Part shown: positions 39,612 to 48,250 of the stretch, one piece after another
Layout: every line of letters starts with the position of its first letter
Position numbering within the stretch: the first letter of the stretch is position 1
NCBI RefSeq assembly: GCF_001678665.1
Contig: NZ_LZRP01000003.1
Location: forward strand, 62,001-126,000
DNA from: Erythrobacter sp. QSSC1-22B
GTDB lineage: Bacteria; Pseudomonadota; Alphaproteobacteria; Sphingomonadales; Sphingomonadaceae
DNA: 64,000 nt
Direction: 5' to 3'
Position numbers and translations under genes: made by a program
The notes under the pieces: model-generated
Databases searched by the model: none
What the model saw: only the letters and a program-made list of their open reading frames with translations
Told to the model about the DNA's origin: nothing

Positions 39612-40642
39612 CCTGGCAGCCCCAGACCTTGCCGCACGACCATCCCCCCGTCCGCTCGGGCGGGGTCGGCGTGCTGCTGGTCAATCTCGGCACGCCCGAA
39701 GCGCCCGATCCCGAATCGGTAAAGCGCTATCTGGCCGAATTCCTCTCCGACAAACGCGTGGTCGAGATCCCCACGCTGCTGTGGCAGCCGATCCTGCGCG
39801 GGCTGATCCTCACCACCCGCCCGAAAAAGAGCGCCGCGGCCTATGCCAAGGTCTGGACCGAGGCAGGTTCGCCGCTGGCGGTCATCACTCGCCAGCAGGC
39901 GGAAGCGATGCAGGCGCGGATGGGTGCCGGGACGGACGGGGGCGTGCGGGTCGACTGGGCGATGCGCTACGGCGCGCCGTCTATTCCGGACCGGCTCGAT
40001 GCGATGATGGCGGCGGGCTGCGAGCGGGTGCTGCTGGCGCCGCTCTATCCGCAATATTCGGGCGCGACGACGGCGACGGTGGTCGACAAGGCCAGCGATG
40101 CGCTCAAAGCGATGCGCTGGCAGCCGAGCCTGCGCACGCTGCCGCCCTATCACGACGATCCCGCCTATATCGATGCGCTGGCGCTCGATATCGGGCGCCA
40201 GATCGACGCTCTTGCCTTCGAGCCCGAACTGCTGCTGCTGAGCTTCCACGGCATGCCCGAGCGCACGCTGCATCTGGGCGATCCCTATCACTGCCACTGC
40301 CAGAAGACCGCGCGGCTGCTCGGAGCGAAGCTGAACCGGCCCGACCTACGGCTGCGGACCACCTTCCAGTCGCGCTTCGGCCGCGCCAAATGGCTCGAAC
40401 CCGCCACCGACACCACGCTCGAGGAAGAGGCGCACGCCGGCACGAAGCGCATCGCGATTGCCGCGCCGGGCTTCTCCGCCGACTGCCTCGAGACGCTCGA
40501 GGAGCTGGCGATGGAGGGCAAGGAGCAGTTCCTCGAGGCCGGGGGCGAGGATTTCGCCGCTCTGTCATGCCTCAACACCTCCGCCGCCGGGCTCGATATG
40601 CTCGAGACGATCCTGCGGCGCGAATTGTCTGGGTGGATTTAA
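39608..40642 (+). CDS. hemH: Ferrochelatase
   Basis: A 344-aa enzyme inserting Fe2+ into protoporphyrin IX, the last step of haem synthesis. Motifs are VLLVNLGTPEAPDPESVKRYL, LAPLYPQYSGATTATV, LLLSFHGMPERTL (catalytic His) and YHCHCQKTARLL. FQSRFGRAKWLEPATDTTLE matches the C-terminal active-site region (Glu). ATGA overlap with the molybdo-oxidoreductase gene; followed by the P450, a haem enzyme. Confidence 0.95.
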   Translation: MTWQPQTLPHDHPPVRSGGVGVLLVNLGTPEAPDPESVKRYLAEFLSDKRVVEIPTLLWQPILRGLILTTRPKKSAAAYAKVWTEAGSPLAVITRQQAEAMQARMGAGTDGGVRVDWAMRYGAPSIPDRLDAMMAAGCERVLLAPLYPQYSGATTATVVDKASDALKAMRWQPSLRTLPPYHDDPAYIDALALDIGRQIDALAFEPELLLLSFHGMPERTLHLGDPYHCHCQKTARLLGAKLNRPDLRLRTTFQSRFGRAKWLEPATDTTLEEEAHAGTKRIAIAAPGFSADCLETLEELAMEGKEQFLEAGGEDFAALSCLNTSAAGLDMLETILRRELSGWI

Positions 40643-40651
40643 GCGCGCGAG

Positions 40652-40673
40652 TTACTTACACAGAGGTAAGTAT
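40652..40673. promoter_or_regulatory. Palindromic operator (TetR-type) before the P450 gene
   Basis: TTACTTAC-N6-GTAAGTAT: an inverted repeat matching in 7 of 8 positions, in an AT-rich stretch between hemH (ends 40642) and the P450 start (40687). Size and symmetry fit sites bound by TetR-family dimers. A ribosome site (AAGGAG) follows. No regulator gene is adjacent. Confidence 0.6.
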
Positions 40674-40686
40674 CAAGGAGCAACCT

Positions 40687-42072
40687 ATGGCCAGCCTCGC
40701 GTCTCACCCTTCCGATGAATTCACCCCGAAGGACTGGCGCGTCAAACTGCCCGCGGGAGCGCTCGACCATATCCCCGGCGAGAAGGGCTACCCGCTGGTC
40801 GGCCACACCTTCACCCAGCTCTCCGATCCGCACGCCTTTGCCAAGCGGATGTTCGAGACCTACGGCCCGGTCTACAAGGTCCACTCGATGGGTGGCTGGC
40901 ATGTCGCGCTGATCGGCCCCGAGGCCAACGAGCTGATGCTGTTCGACCGCGGCAAGATCTTCTCCAGCGATCAGGGCTGGAGCCCGGTCCTGCACCGCCT
41001 GTTCCCCGGCGGGCTGATGCTGCTCGATTTCGACCATCACCGCGCCGATCGCCGCGCGCTGTCGATCGCCTTCAAGCCCGGTCCGATGCGGCATTATGCC
41101 GACAGCCTCAACCGCGGCATCGCCGCGCGGATGGAGGACTGGGGTACGGGGCCGATGCAATTCTACCCCGCGATCAAGCAGCTCACGCTCGATCTCGCCG
41201 CCGACAGCTTCATCGGCCTGCCCTTCGGCGAGGAAGCCGACCGGATCAACCAGGCCTTCGTCGACATGGTCCAGGCCTCGATCGCCCCGGTGCGCCGCCC
41301 GCTGCCCTTCACCAAGATGAAGAAGGGCGTCGACGGGCGGGCTTTCCTGGTCGACTATTTCACCCGCGAGACGCTGCGCCGCCGCGCCGAAGGGGGCGGG
41401 CAGGACATGTTCAGCCAGTTCGCCACCGCCGAATTCGAGGACGGCAGCCTGATGGATGTCGAGGCGGTGGTCGATCACATGAATTTCCTGATGATGGCCG
41501 CGCACGACACCATCACCTCTTCCGCGACCTCGCTGGTCTATCTGCTGGCGAAGAACCCCCAATGGCAGGACCGCTTGCGCGACGAACTGACCGCGATCAC
41601 CGGCGGCGAGGGGCGCGATCTCGCCTATGACGACCTCGGCAAGCCCACGCTGACCGAGATGGCGTTCAAGGAATCGCTGCGGATGATCGCGCCGGTGCCG
41701 TCGATCCCGCGCCGCGCGCTGCGCAGTTTCGAACATGGCGGCTACACCATCCCGGCGGGTGCGCGGGTCGGGATCAACCCGCACCTCGTCCACCACATGG
41801 CGGAGCATTGGCCCGACCCCGAGCGCTTCGACCCCGAGCGCTTCACCCCCGAACTGGTCAAGGCGAGGCACAAATACGCCTGGGTCCCGTTCGGCGGGGG
41901 CGCGCATATGTGCCTCGGGCTGCATTTCGCGTACATGCAGATCAAGGTGCTGATGGCGCATATGCTGACCCGCTACCGGATCGAGGTCGAGCCCGGCTAC
42001 GATCCCGACTGGCAGGCATGGCCGATCCCGCAGCCCAAGGACGGCCTCAAGATCACGCTTCGGAAGCTCTGA
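40687..42072 (+). CDS. Cytochrome P450
   Basis: A 461-aa soluble P450 with no membrane anchor. The I-helix oxygen-activation motif is MAAHDTITSS (A-x-H-D-T, close to AGxDT), the ExxR motif KESLRMI, the meander PERFDPERFTPE and the haem loop FGGGAHMCLGLHFAYMQ with the ligand Cys409. The start follows AAGGAG and the palindrome upstream. Such sequences (CYP-type with HMCLG) occur in sphingomonads and may act on fatty acids, terpenes or steroids; substrate unknown. No ferredoxin or reductase gene lies beside it. Confidence 0.92.
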   Translation: MASLASHPSDEFTPKDWRVKLPAGALDHIPGEKGYPLVGHTFTQLSDPHAFAKRMFETYGPVYKVHSMGGWHVALIGPEANELMLFDRGKIFSSDQGWSPVLHRLFPGGLMLLDFDHHRADRRALSIAFKPGPMRHYADSLNRGIAARMEDWGTGPMQFYPAIKQLTLDLAADSFIGLPFGEEADRINQAFVDMVQASIAPVRRPLPFTKMKKGVDGRAFLVDYFTRETLRRRAEGGGQDMFSQFATAEFEDGSLMDVEAVVDHMNFLMMAAHDTITSSATSLVYLLAKNPQWQDRLRDELTAITGGEGRDLAYDDLGKPTLTEMAFKESLRMIAPVPSIPRRALRSFEHGGYTIPAGARVGINPHLVHHMAEHWPDPERFDPERFTPELVKARHKYAWVPFGGGAHMCLGLHFAYMQIKVLMAHMLTRYRIEVEPGYDPDWQAWPIPQPKDGLKITLRKL

Positions 42073-42110
42073 AATCTGCAGCGGGCGAGCCGCTGGATCG
42101 TGCCGCCCGG

Positions 42111-42269
42111 TCAGAAATCGATCGCGATGCCGTCCTTGACCCAGTCGCCATAGCGCGTCGGGCTCAATTCCTCGTCCATTTCCGGTCCCTTGGGCTCGGG
42201 TGGAGGCTCATTGGTCCAGTGAGGGGGCTTCTCGAAGCTCTCGGGCCGCTTGGTTGCGCGTTTGTCCAT
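42111..42269 (-). CDS. SDHAF4-like protein (DUF1674)
   Basis: A 52-aa protein. The conserved C-terminal PTRYGDWVKDGIAIDF is the DUF1674 signature shared with mitochondrial SDHAF4, which helps flavinate and assemble the succinate dehydrogenase SdhA subunit. The N-terminal half is Pro/Glu/Lys-rich and unstructured (HWTNEPPPEPKGPEMDEE). The role in SDH assembly is inferred from the family; the sdh genes are not in this window. Convergent with the P450 gene, divergent from rsmB. Confidence 0.88.
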   Translation of the reverse strand: MDKRATKRPESFEKPPHWTNEPPPEPKGPEMDEELSPTRYGDWVKDGIAIDF

Positions 42270-42324
42270 CCCTATCAAATGCGCAGGCTGGCGCGCGGTT
42301 TCAAGGGCGGGTAGGGGACCCGCC

Positions 42325-43578
42325 ATGGCCATGCCCCCCGGTTTCCCCGCGCGCCGCTCCGCGCTGCGCCTGCTCGATGCTGTGCTTCGTCGCGGCGAGA
42401 CGCTCGATATCGCCTTCGGTTCGGCGACCGGCGACGTCCGCCGCTTCGAGGACAAGGCGCTCACCCGCGCCATCGCCAGCGAAGTGCTGCGCTGGCTGGG
42501 CGATTTCGATGCGCTGATCGACAGCGCCACCAAGCAGAACCTGCCCCCCGATGCCAAGGCGCGGATGGTGCTGCGCATGATGCTGGCGCAATGGCTGCGG
42601 CTCGACACCCCGCCGCATGCCGTGCTCGCCACCGGGCTGCCGCTGCTCGCGGGCGGCCCGCGGCGGCTGGCACATGGTGTATTCTCGACGCTCGAAAAGC
42701 GCGAGCTGTTGCTGCCCGACAGACCGACATTGCCGACCTCGGTCGCGGAGCGCTGGGGCGACCGCGCCGAGCCGATCGCGGCGGGGCTGGCCAATCCGCC
42801 CCCGCTCGACCTGTCCCTGCGCGATCCTGCGCGCACCGCCGATCTTGCCAATCAGCTCGCCGCCGACAGCCTGATGCCCGGCCAGCTGCGCCTGCCGCGC
42901 GGCGCCAGCGTCGAGAAGCTGCCCGGCTTTGCCGAGGGCGAATGGTGGGTCCAGGATCTCGCCGCCTCGCTGCCCGCGCGGCTGCTCGGGTCAGGGGAGG
43001 GGCGCCACGCGCTCGATCTGTGCGCTGCACCCGGTGGCAAGACGCTCCAGCTCGCCGCCGCCGGCTGGCAGGTGACCGCGCTCGACATTTCCAAGCGCCG
43101 GCTCGAGCTGTTGCGCGACAACCTCAAGCGCACCGGGCTGAAAGCGGGCATCGTCCGCGCCGATGTTTTGACATGGGAGCCCAAGCACAGCTTCGACGCG
43201 ATCCTGCTGGACGCGCCCTGCACCAGCACCGGCACCGCGCGCCGCCATCCCGACGTGCTCCACCGGATCGGCTCGCGCCAGATTGAGGAAATGGTCGAGC
43301 TGCAGGCCGCGCTGCTGGAGCGCGCCGTCGCCTGGCTCAAGCCGGGCGGGACTCTGGTCTATGCGGTATGTTCGCTCGAGCGCGAGGAAGGCGAGGAACA
43401 GGCGGCCAAGGTCGATCTGACGCCTGTACCCATCTCCGCCGACGAACTGCCCGCAGGCCTCACGCCCACCGGCGAGGGCTGGCTGCGCACCGATCCCGGC
43501 ATGCTGCCCGAACTCGGCGGGCTCGACGGCTTCTTCGTCGCCCGCTGGCAGGCTCCCGCCGGCGAGGAACCCGTCTAG
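42325..43578 (+). CDS. rsmB: RsmB-family 16S rRNA (cytosine-C5) methyltransferase
   Basis: A 417-aa enzyme methylating C967 of 16S rRNA in E. coli. The N-terminal NusB-like RNA-binding part covers about residues 1-130. The SAM motif is LDLCAAPGGKTLQLA. The catalytic cysteines sit in DAPCTSTGTARRHPD and VYAVCSLEREEGEE, as in the NOP2/Sun family. ATG chosen at MAMPPGFPARRSALRLL. It ends overlapping the convergent msrA by 4 bases. Confidence 0.92.
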   Translation: MAMPPGFPARRSALRLLDAVLRRGETLDIAFGSATGDVRRFEDKALTRAIASEVLRWLGDFDALIDSATKQNLPPDAKARMVLRMMLAQWLRLDTPPHAVLATGLPLLAGGPRRLAHGVFSTLEKRELLLPDRPTLPTSVAERWGDRAEPIAAGLANPPPLDLSLRDPARTADLANQLAADSLMPGQLRLPRGASVEKLPGFAEGEWWVQDLAASLPARLLGSGEGRHALDLCAAPGGKTLQLAAAGWQVTALDISKRRLELLRDNLKRTGLKAGIVRADVLTWEPKHSFDAILLDAPCTSTGTARRHPDVLHRIGSRQIEEMVELQAALLERAVAWLKPGGTLVYAVCSLEREEGEEQAAKVDLTPVPISADELPAGLTPTGEGWLRTDPGMLPELGGLDGFFVARWQAPAGEEPV

Positions 43579-44114
43579 GCGTCGGCTTTCAGATACTTCT
43601 GGAAGCTCTTGCGCAGCTTCATCAGCTTGGGCGGAATGGTGGCCTGGCAATAGGGATTGCGCTGTCCTTCGCCGCCCCAGTATTCCTGGTGGTAGTCCTC
43701 GGCCGGGTACCATTCAGCGGGACCTTCAATGGTCGTGACCGCCGTGCCCGAATGCTCCTCGTTCCAGCGCGCGATCGCGGCCTCTGCCGCTTCGCGCTGG
43801 GCATCGTCGAGCGGGAAGATCGCGCTGCGATACTGCGTGCCGACGTCGTTGCCCTGGCGGTTGAGCTGGCTGGGGTCGTGCGTCCCCATGAAGACGTCGA
43901 GCAGGTCGGCGAGCGAAATCACCTCGGGATCGAAGCCGACCCGGACCGCCTCGGCATGGCCGGTGGTCCCGCTGCAGACCTCCTTATAGGTCGGATCGGG
44001 CCGGTCGCCGCCGATATAGCCGCTCTCGACCTTGGTCACGCCGATGACGTCGTTCATCACTGCCTCGGTGCACCAGAAGCAGCCGCCTGCGATGATTGCC
44101 TGTTGGATAGCCAT
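43575..44114 (-). CDS. msrA: Peptide-methionine (S)-S-oxide reductase MsrA
   Basis: A 179-aa enzyme reducing S-methionine sulfoxide. The catalytic motif is GGCFWCTEAV. Also seen are SGYIGGDRPDPTYKEVCSG, GHAEAVRVGFDP and the DPSQLNRQGNDVGTQYRSAI stretch. The ATG follows AAGGAG. It lacks an MsrB fusion. The resolving-Cys arrangement at the C-terminus (PYCQATI) is present. Divergent from an exported methyltransferase-like gene, with a triple direct repeat in the gap. Confidence 0.95.
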   Translation of the reverse strand: MAIQQAIIAGGCFWCTEAVMNDVIGVTKVESGYIGGDRPDPTYKEVCSGTTGHAEAVRVGFDPEVISLADLLDVFMGTHDPSQLNRQGNDVGTQYRSAIFPLDDAQREAAEAAIARWNEEHSGTAVTTIEGPAEWYPAEDYHQEYWGGEGQRNPYCQATIPPKLMKLRKSFQKYLKADA

Positions 44115-44154
44115 TGTAATCTCCTTTGCCAGCCAGATAGGAAGCCGCCCCGCT

Positions 44155-44192
44155 CTTGTCATCGGCGCTTGTAATCGGTCGCTTGTCATCGG
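44155..44192. repeat. Three direct repeats between msrA and a divergent gene
   Basis: CTTGTCATCGG, CTTGTAATCGG and CTTGTCATCGG at 44155, 44168 and 44182, with periods of 13 and 14 bases. They lie 41-78 bases upstream of msrA and 50-87 bases upstream of the divergent gene, so could bind a regulator in repeated half-sites or be a recent slippage product. Confidence 0.6.
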
Positions 44193-44241
44193 TGGGCCAC
44201 GCGGGCAGGGTCGCGGACAGAAAAATTCTGGGAGAGATTCG

Positions 44242-45099
44242 ATGCGTTATCTGCTTGCCGCCTGCGCCACCGCTGCAATGACCACGGCCGCGATGGCCAC
44301 CCCCGCGATCGCGCAGCACCAGCACGGTGCTGGCGACGCACAACACGCTGCACACGGGGCCTCGCAGCACGCGATGATGACCGCGCTGGCCAGTCCCAAC
44401 CGCACCGAAGACATGGCGCGCGATGCCTGGCGCCATCCGGCCGAAACGCTCGCCTTCTTCCAGGTCGAACCGGGCATGACCGTGGTCGACTATATGCCCG
44501 CGGGCGGCTGGTACACCCGCGTGCTGGTCCCCTATCTGGGGGCGCAGGGCAATTATGTCGGGCTCACACCCGATCCCGCCGCCGCCGACAGCGAGCGGTT
44601 TGCCAAATATTTCGGCGGTCTGGCGGGCAATTTCGCCGAGGCCGCTCCGGGCTGGAACCTGTCGGGCGCACCGGTCGCGATCCATGGCTCGCAGGATATT
44701 CCCGAGGAGCTCAAGGGCACCGCCGACCGGGTACTGGTGTTCCGCGAGATGCACAATCTGCTGCGCTCCGGGGTGATGTACACCGAACTCACGCGGATCC
44801 GCGACCTGCTCGCCGATGATGGCATGCTCGGCATCGTCCAGCACCGCGCCAAGGCCGACGCTCCCGGCGACTACACGCTGGGTGCCAATGGCTATCTGCG
44901 CCAGGACGACGTGATCGCGCTGGTCGAGGCGCATGGCTTCGAACTGGTCGACACCAGCGAGATCAACGCCAACCCCACCGACACTGCCGATCACGAAGGC
45001 GGCGTGTGGCAATTGCCCCCGTCGTGGAGCGGCAAGAAGCCCGAGCTGGAAAATATCGGCGAGAGCGACCGGATGACGCTGCTGTTCCGCAAGCGCTAG
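44242..45099 (+). CDS. Exported class I methyltransferase-fold protein with His-rich N-terminus
   Basis: A 285-aa protein with a signal peptide (LLAACATAAMTTAAMATPAI ending AQ) and a His-rich mature N-terminus (HQHGAGDAQHAAHGASQH). The methyltransferase-like core follows: TVVDYMPAGGWYTRVLVPYL in place of the usual SAM loop, then NYVGLTPDPAA and RVLVFREMHNLLRSG. SAM is not thought to occur in the periplasm, so a methyltransferase reaction is doubtful. Family members of this type are known but not characterised. RBS GGGAGAG. Confidence 0.82.
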   Translation: MRYLLAACATAAMTTAAMATPAIAQHQHGAGDAQHAAHGASQHAMMTALASPNRTEDMARDAWRHPAETLAFFQVEPGMTVVDYMPAGGWYTRVLVPYLGAQGNYVGLTPDPAAADSERFAKYFGGLAGNFAEAAPGWNLSGAPVAIHGSQDIPEELKGTADRVLVFREMHNLLRSGVMYTELTRIRDLLADDGMLGIVQHRAKADAPGDYTLGANGYLRQDDVIALVEAHGFELVDTSEINANPTDTADHEGGVWQLPPSWSGKKPELENIGESDRMTLLFRKR

Positions 45100-45147
45100 G
45101 GCGCGCTACCGGTAGACTTCGGCGCTTGCGCGAAATAAGCGCAGGCC

Positions 45148-46023
45148 ATGCGCACGCTCACCATCGCAATCCTCCAATTGCCGCTCGCCGATCCCGACGA
45201 GGCGCGCAACATCGCCGCGGTTGCCGCGCTGGTGGAGGAGGCGGCGGGCAAGGGCGCGCAGGTGATCCTGCCGCCCGAGCTTTTCGCGGGCGAGTATTTC
45301 TGCCGCGAGGAGGACGAGGCGCTGTTCGCCCGCGCCCGCCCGACTGCCACGCACCCCTCGGTGCTCGCCATGCAGGAGCTCGCCGCGAAGCATCGCGTCG
45401 TCATCCCGACCAGCTTCTTCGAGCGCGACGGCCACCACTATTACAACACGCTGGCGATGATCGGCCCCGATGGCGCCATCATGGGGACCTATCGCAAGAG
45501 CCATATCCCCGACGGGCCGGGCTATGAGGAAAAATACTATTTCCGCCCCGGCAACGATGGTTTCAAGGTCTGGGACGTGCCTTGCACCGGCGGGACCGCC
45601 ACCATCGGCGTCGGCGTGTGCTGGGACCAGTGGTATCCCGAATGCGCGCGGGTGATGGCCCTGAAGGGCGCCGAGGTGCTGTTCTACCCCACCGCCATCG
45701 GCTCCGAACCCTATGATTCCGAGCTCGACACCAGCCGGATGTGGCGCCGCGCGATGGTAGGCCATGCGGTGTCGAACTGCATGCCGGTGGCCTCAGCCAA
45801 CCGCATCGGCGCCGAAGGGCCCGCAGATCGCGCGCAGCGCTTCTACGGACACAGCTTCATTTGCGACGAATGGGGCGATCTGGTCGCCGATTACGGCGCC
45901 AGCGAAACCGGTGTGCTGGTGGCCACGCTCGATCTCGACCGCGCGGCGACCCACCGTGCCGGGATGGGCTTCTTCCGCGACCGCCGACCGCAGCTTTACA
46001 CCCGCATCTGCGAGGATATCTGA
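45148..46023 (+). CDS. aguB: N-carbamoylputrescine amidase (nitrilase family)
   Basis: A 291-aa carbon-nitrogen hydrolase. The catalytic triad is Glu44 (PPELFAGEYF), Lys117 (YRKSHIPDGPGYEEKYYF) and Cys158 (GVGVCWDQWYPE). DGPGYEEKYYF and GSEPYDSELDTS are typical of AguB, which makes putrescine from N-carbamoylputrescine. The usual partner agmatine deiminase (aguA) is not adjacent. It is followed closely by folK. Confidence 0.92.
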   Translation: MRTLTIAILQLPLADPDEARNIAAVAALVEEAAGKGAQVILPPELFAGEYFCREEDEALFARARPTATHPSVLAMQELAAKHRVVIPTSFFERDGHHYYNTLAMIGPDGAIMGTYRKSHIPDGPGYEEKYYFRPGNDGFKVWDVPCTGGTATIGVGVCWDQWYPECARVMALKGAEVLFYPTAIGSEPYDSELDTSRMWRRAMVGHAVSNCMPVASANRIGAEGPADRAQRFYGHSFICDEWGDLVADYGASETGVLVATLDLDRAATHRAGMGFFRDRRPQLYTRICEDI

Positions 46024-46037
46024 TCGCGCGCGCCGGG

Positions 46038-46532
46038 GTGAGCCATCGCTATCTGCTGGCGCTGGGATCGAACATGCGGGTGTCGGGCGTGGGGCCGCCG
46101 CGGGCGGTGCTGCGGGCGGCGATGGAGGCGCTGGCGGAGCGGAAGGTTGCGCTGCTGCGGCGCTCGCCGATCATCGACAGCGGCCCGCTCGGCCCGGCGC
46201 TGCGCCGTTACGCCAACGCCGCGATGCTGGTCGAAACGACCCGCGAGCCGCCGGCCATGCTCGCCCTGATCGCCGAGGTCGAACACGCCTTCGCCCGCCG
46301 CCGCTCGGGCCAGCGCTGGCGCGCACGAACGCTCGACATCGACATCGTGCTGTGGAGCGGCGGGCTGTGGCTTTCCCGCGATCTCACCATCCCTCATCCG
46401 CGCTTTCGCGAGCGCGCCTTCGTGCTTGGCCCGGCGCGCAGCGTGGCGCCCGAATGGATCGACCCGCTGACCGGCGCGAGCCTTCGCCAACTCGATGCGC
46501 GCTTGACCCGGCCCCGCCCGCTGCCTAGGTGA
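46038..46532 (+). CDS. folK: 2-amino-4-hydroxy-6-hydroxymethyldihydropteridine pyrophosphokinase
   Basis: A 164-aa folate-pathway kinase. The start LLALGSNM is normally near residue 10 of FolK; GTG at 46038 gives this. Motifs are the SPIIDSGPLGP region, and TLDIDIVLW (Mg-binding DxD) with LTIPHPRFRERAFVLGP. Short spacing from aguB. An upstream CTG (46020) overlapping the aguB stop is possible but less likely. Confidence 0.9.
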   Translation: MSHRYLLALGSNMRVSGVGPPRAVLRAAMEALAERKVALLRRSPIIDSGPLGPALRRYANAAMLVETTREPPAMLALIAEVEHAFARRRSGQRWRARTLDIDIVLWSGGLWLSRDLTIPHPRFRERAFVLGPARSVAPEWIDPLTGASLRQLDARLTRPRPLPR

Positions 46533-46573
46533 CGCGCCCGTGCCGGACACACCGGCCACCAACGCGTGCGTGC

Positions 46574-46649
46574 GGGCCCTTAGCTCAGTCGGTAGAGCAA
46601 CTGACTTTTAATCAGTAGGTCGCTGGTTCGAACCCAGCAGGGCTCACCA
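46574..46649 (+). tRNA. tRNA-Lys, anticodon UUU
   Basis: A 76-base cloverleaf. The acceptor GGGCCCT pairs with AGGGCTC (one G-U), and CCA is encoded. The D-arm is GCTCAGTCGGTAGAGC. The anticodon stem ACTGA/TCAGT closes the loop CTTTTAA, giving TTT. T-arm CTGGTTCGAACCCAG. Confidence 0.97.
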
Positions 46650-46780
46650 CTTTTTCCCGCGGCTGTTGTCCTCGGACTTCGTGGTCTTGCGCTCAATGGC
46701 GCAGGAACGGCGCCAGCGGCCCCAACGCTTGGCTTGCGCTTTGTGCAACTCAGACGGCGCGGTTTCAGTTAGGTTCGAAA

Positions 46781-48250
46781 ATGACTTGGGCCTATGGGTT
46801 CGTCATGTTCGATGCCTTCGACGCCCTTCTTTTGGCTCGCATCCAGTTCGCCTTCACGGTGAGCTTCCACTTCATATTTCCGGCGTTCTCGATCGGGCTG
46901 GCGAGCTATCTCGCGGTGCTCGAGGGGCTGTGGCTGAAGACCGGCAAGCCGATCTATCTCGATCTGTTCAAATTCTGGCTCAAGATCTTCGCGATTACCT
47001 TTGCCATGGGCGTCGTCTCGGGCATCGTGATGAGCTACCAGTTCGGGACCAACTGGTCGGTCTTCTCCGACCGCGCCGGGCCCGTCATCGGTCCGCTGAT
47101 GGCCTATGAGGTGCTGACCGCCTTCTTCCTCGAGGCCGGGTTCCTCGGCGTCATGCTGTTCGGGATGAACAAGGTCGGCAGGAAGCTGCATTTCGCCGCC
47201 ACACTGATGGTTGCGGTCGGCACCTTCATCTCCGCCTTCTGGATCCTTTCGGTCAACAGCTGGATGCAGACTCCGGTCGGCTTCGAGATGGGCGCCAACG
47301 GGCAGTTCCTCCCCGGCGACAGCTGGTGGACGATCGTCTTCAACCCCAGCTTCCCCTACCGGCTCGCGCACACGCTGCTCGCGACCTATCTCACCACCGC
47401 CTTCGTGGTCGGCGGTGTGGGCGCCTGGCACCTGCTGCGCGACAAGACCAATCTCCACGCGCGCAAGATGTTCTCGATGGCGCTGTGGATGGCGGCGATC
47501 GTCGCCCCGATCCAGATCTTCGCCGGCGACCTGCACGGGATCAACACGCTCGAGCACCAGCCGCAAAAGGTCATGGCGATGGAGGGGCATTACGACAGCC
47601 ACCCCCAGGGTGCGCCGCTGATCCTGTTCGGCATTCCCGACAGCGAGGAGAAGCGGGTCAAATATGCGGTCGAGATTCCCAAGCTTTCCTCGCTGATCCT
47701 CAAGCACGATCTGAACGCCCCGCTCGCCGGGCTCGACACCATTCCTGACGACGAGGAACCCCCGGTCGGGATCGTGTTCTGGTCCTTCCGGATCATGGTG
47801 GGCATCGGCTTCGCCATGCTCGGCATGGGGATGTGGAGCCTGTTCGCGCGCTGGCGCGGCAAGCTCTATGACTGGCCGCTGCTGCACCGCGCCGCGCTGG
47901 TGATGGCGCCGTCGGGCTTTGTCGCGGTGCTCGCGGGCTGGATCACCACCGAGGTCGGCCGCCAGCCATGGGTAATCTACAATCTGATGCGCACCGCCGA
48001 TGCCGCCAGCCCGCTCGATGCGCCCGCGGTCGGCGCTTCGCTGGTGGCTTTCGTACTGGTCTATTTCAGCGTCTTCGGCGCTGGCACGTGGTATATCCTG
48101 CGGCTGATGAACCAGACGCCCCACACCGGCGAGAAGGGGGTCAAGCGCGGCGACACCGGGCCGATCCGCACGGCGGGCATCACTCCCGGTCCGACGCAGA
48201 ACCCCGGCCATGCCGAGACGCTGCCGCGCAATCGCGGGGAGACCGAGTGA
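46781..48250 (+). CDS. cydA: Cytochrome bd-type (CIO) ubiquinol oxidase subunit I
   Basis: A 489-aa integral membrane protein, the haem-bearing subunit of a terminal quinol oxidase. Motifs are LARIQFAFTVSFHFIFPAFSIG (haem-b595/d region), the segment TTEVGRQPWVIYN and AGTWYILRLM near the C-terminus. The Q-loop is short, as in the cyanide-insensitive CioA type. The start could also be the ATG at 46805. It overlaps cydB (TGATG). The C-terminal tail is Pro/Asn-rich. Confidence 0.93.
   Translation: MTWAYGFVMFDAFDALLLARIQFAFTVSFHFIFPAFSIGLASYLAVLEGLWLKTGKPIYLDLFKFWLKIFAITFAMGVVSGIVMSYQFGTNWSVFSDRAGPVIGPLMAYEVLTAFFLEAGFLGVMLFGMNKVGRKLHFAATLMVAVGTFISAFWILSVNSWMQTPVGFEMGANGQFLPGDSWWTIVFNPSFPYRLAHTLLATYLTTAFVVGGVGAWHLLRDKTNLHARKMFSMALWMAAIVAPIQIFAGDLHGINTLEHQPQKVMAMEGHYDSHPQGAPLILFGIPDSEEKRVKYAVEIPKLSSLILKHDLNAPLAGLDTIPDDEEPPVGIVFWSFRIMVGIGFAMLGMGMWSLFARWRGKLYDWPLLHRAALVMAPSGFVAVLAGWITTEVGRQPWVIYNLMRTADAASPLDAPAVGASLVAFVLVYFSVFGAGTWYILRLMNQTPHTGEKGVKRGDTGPIRTAGITPGPTQNPGHAETLPRNRGETE

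Noticed and set aside
46542..46556. GCCGG-ACACA-CCGGC hairpin before tRNA-Lys as a terminator
   Set aside because: Short stem with no T-run; chance is likely in GC-rich DNA.
46769..48211. Long minus-strand reading frame opposite cydA
   Set aside because: It mirrors cydA codon bias in a high-GC genome; the product is low-complexity Arg/Gly/His-rich with no family, while cydA is certain.
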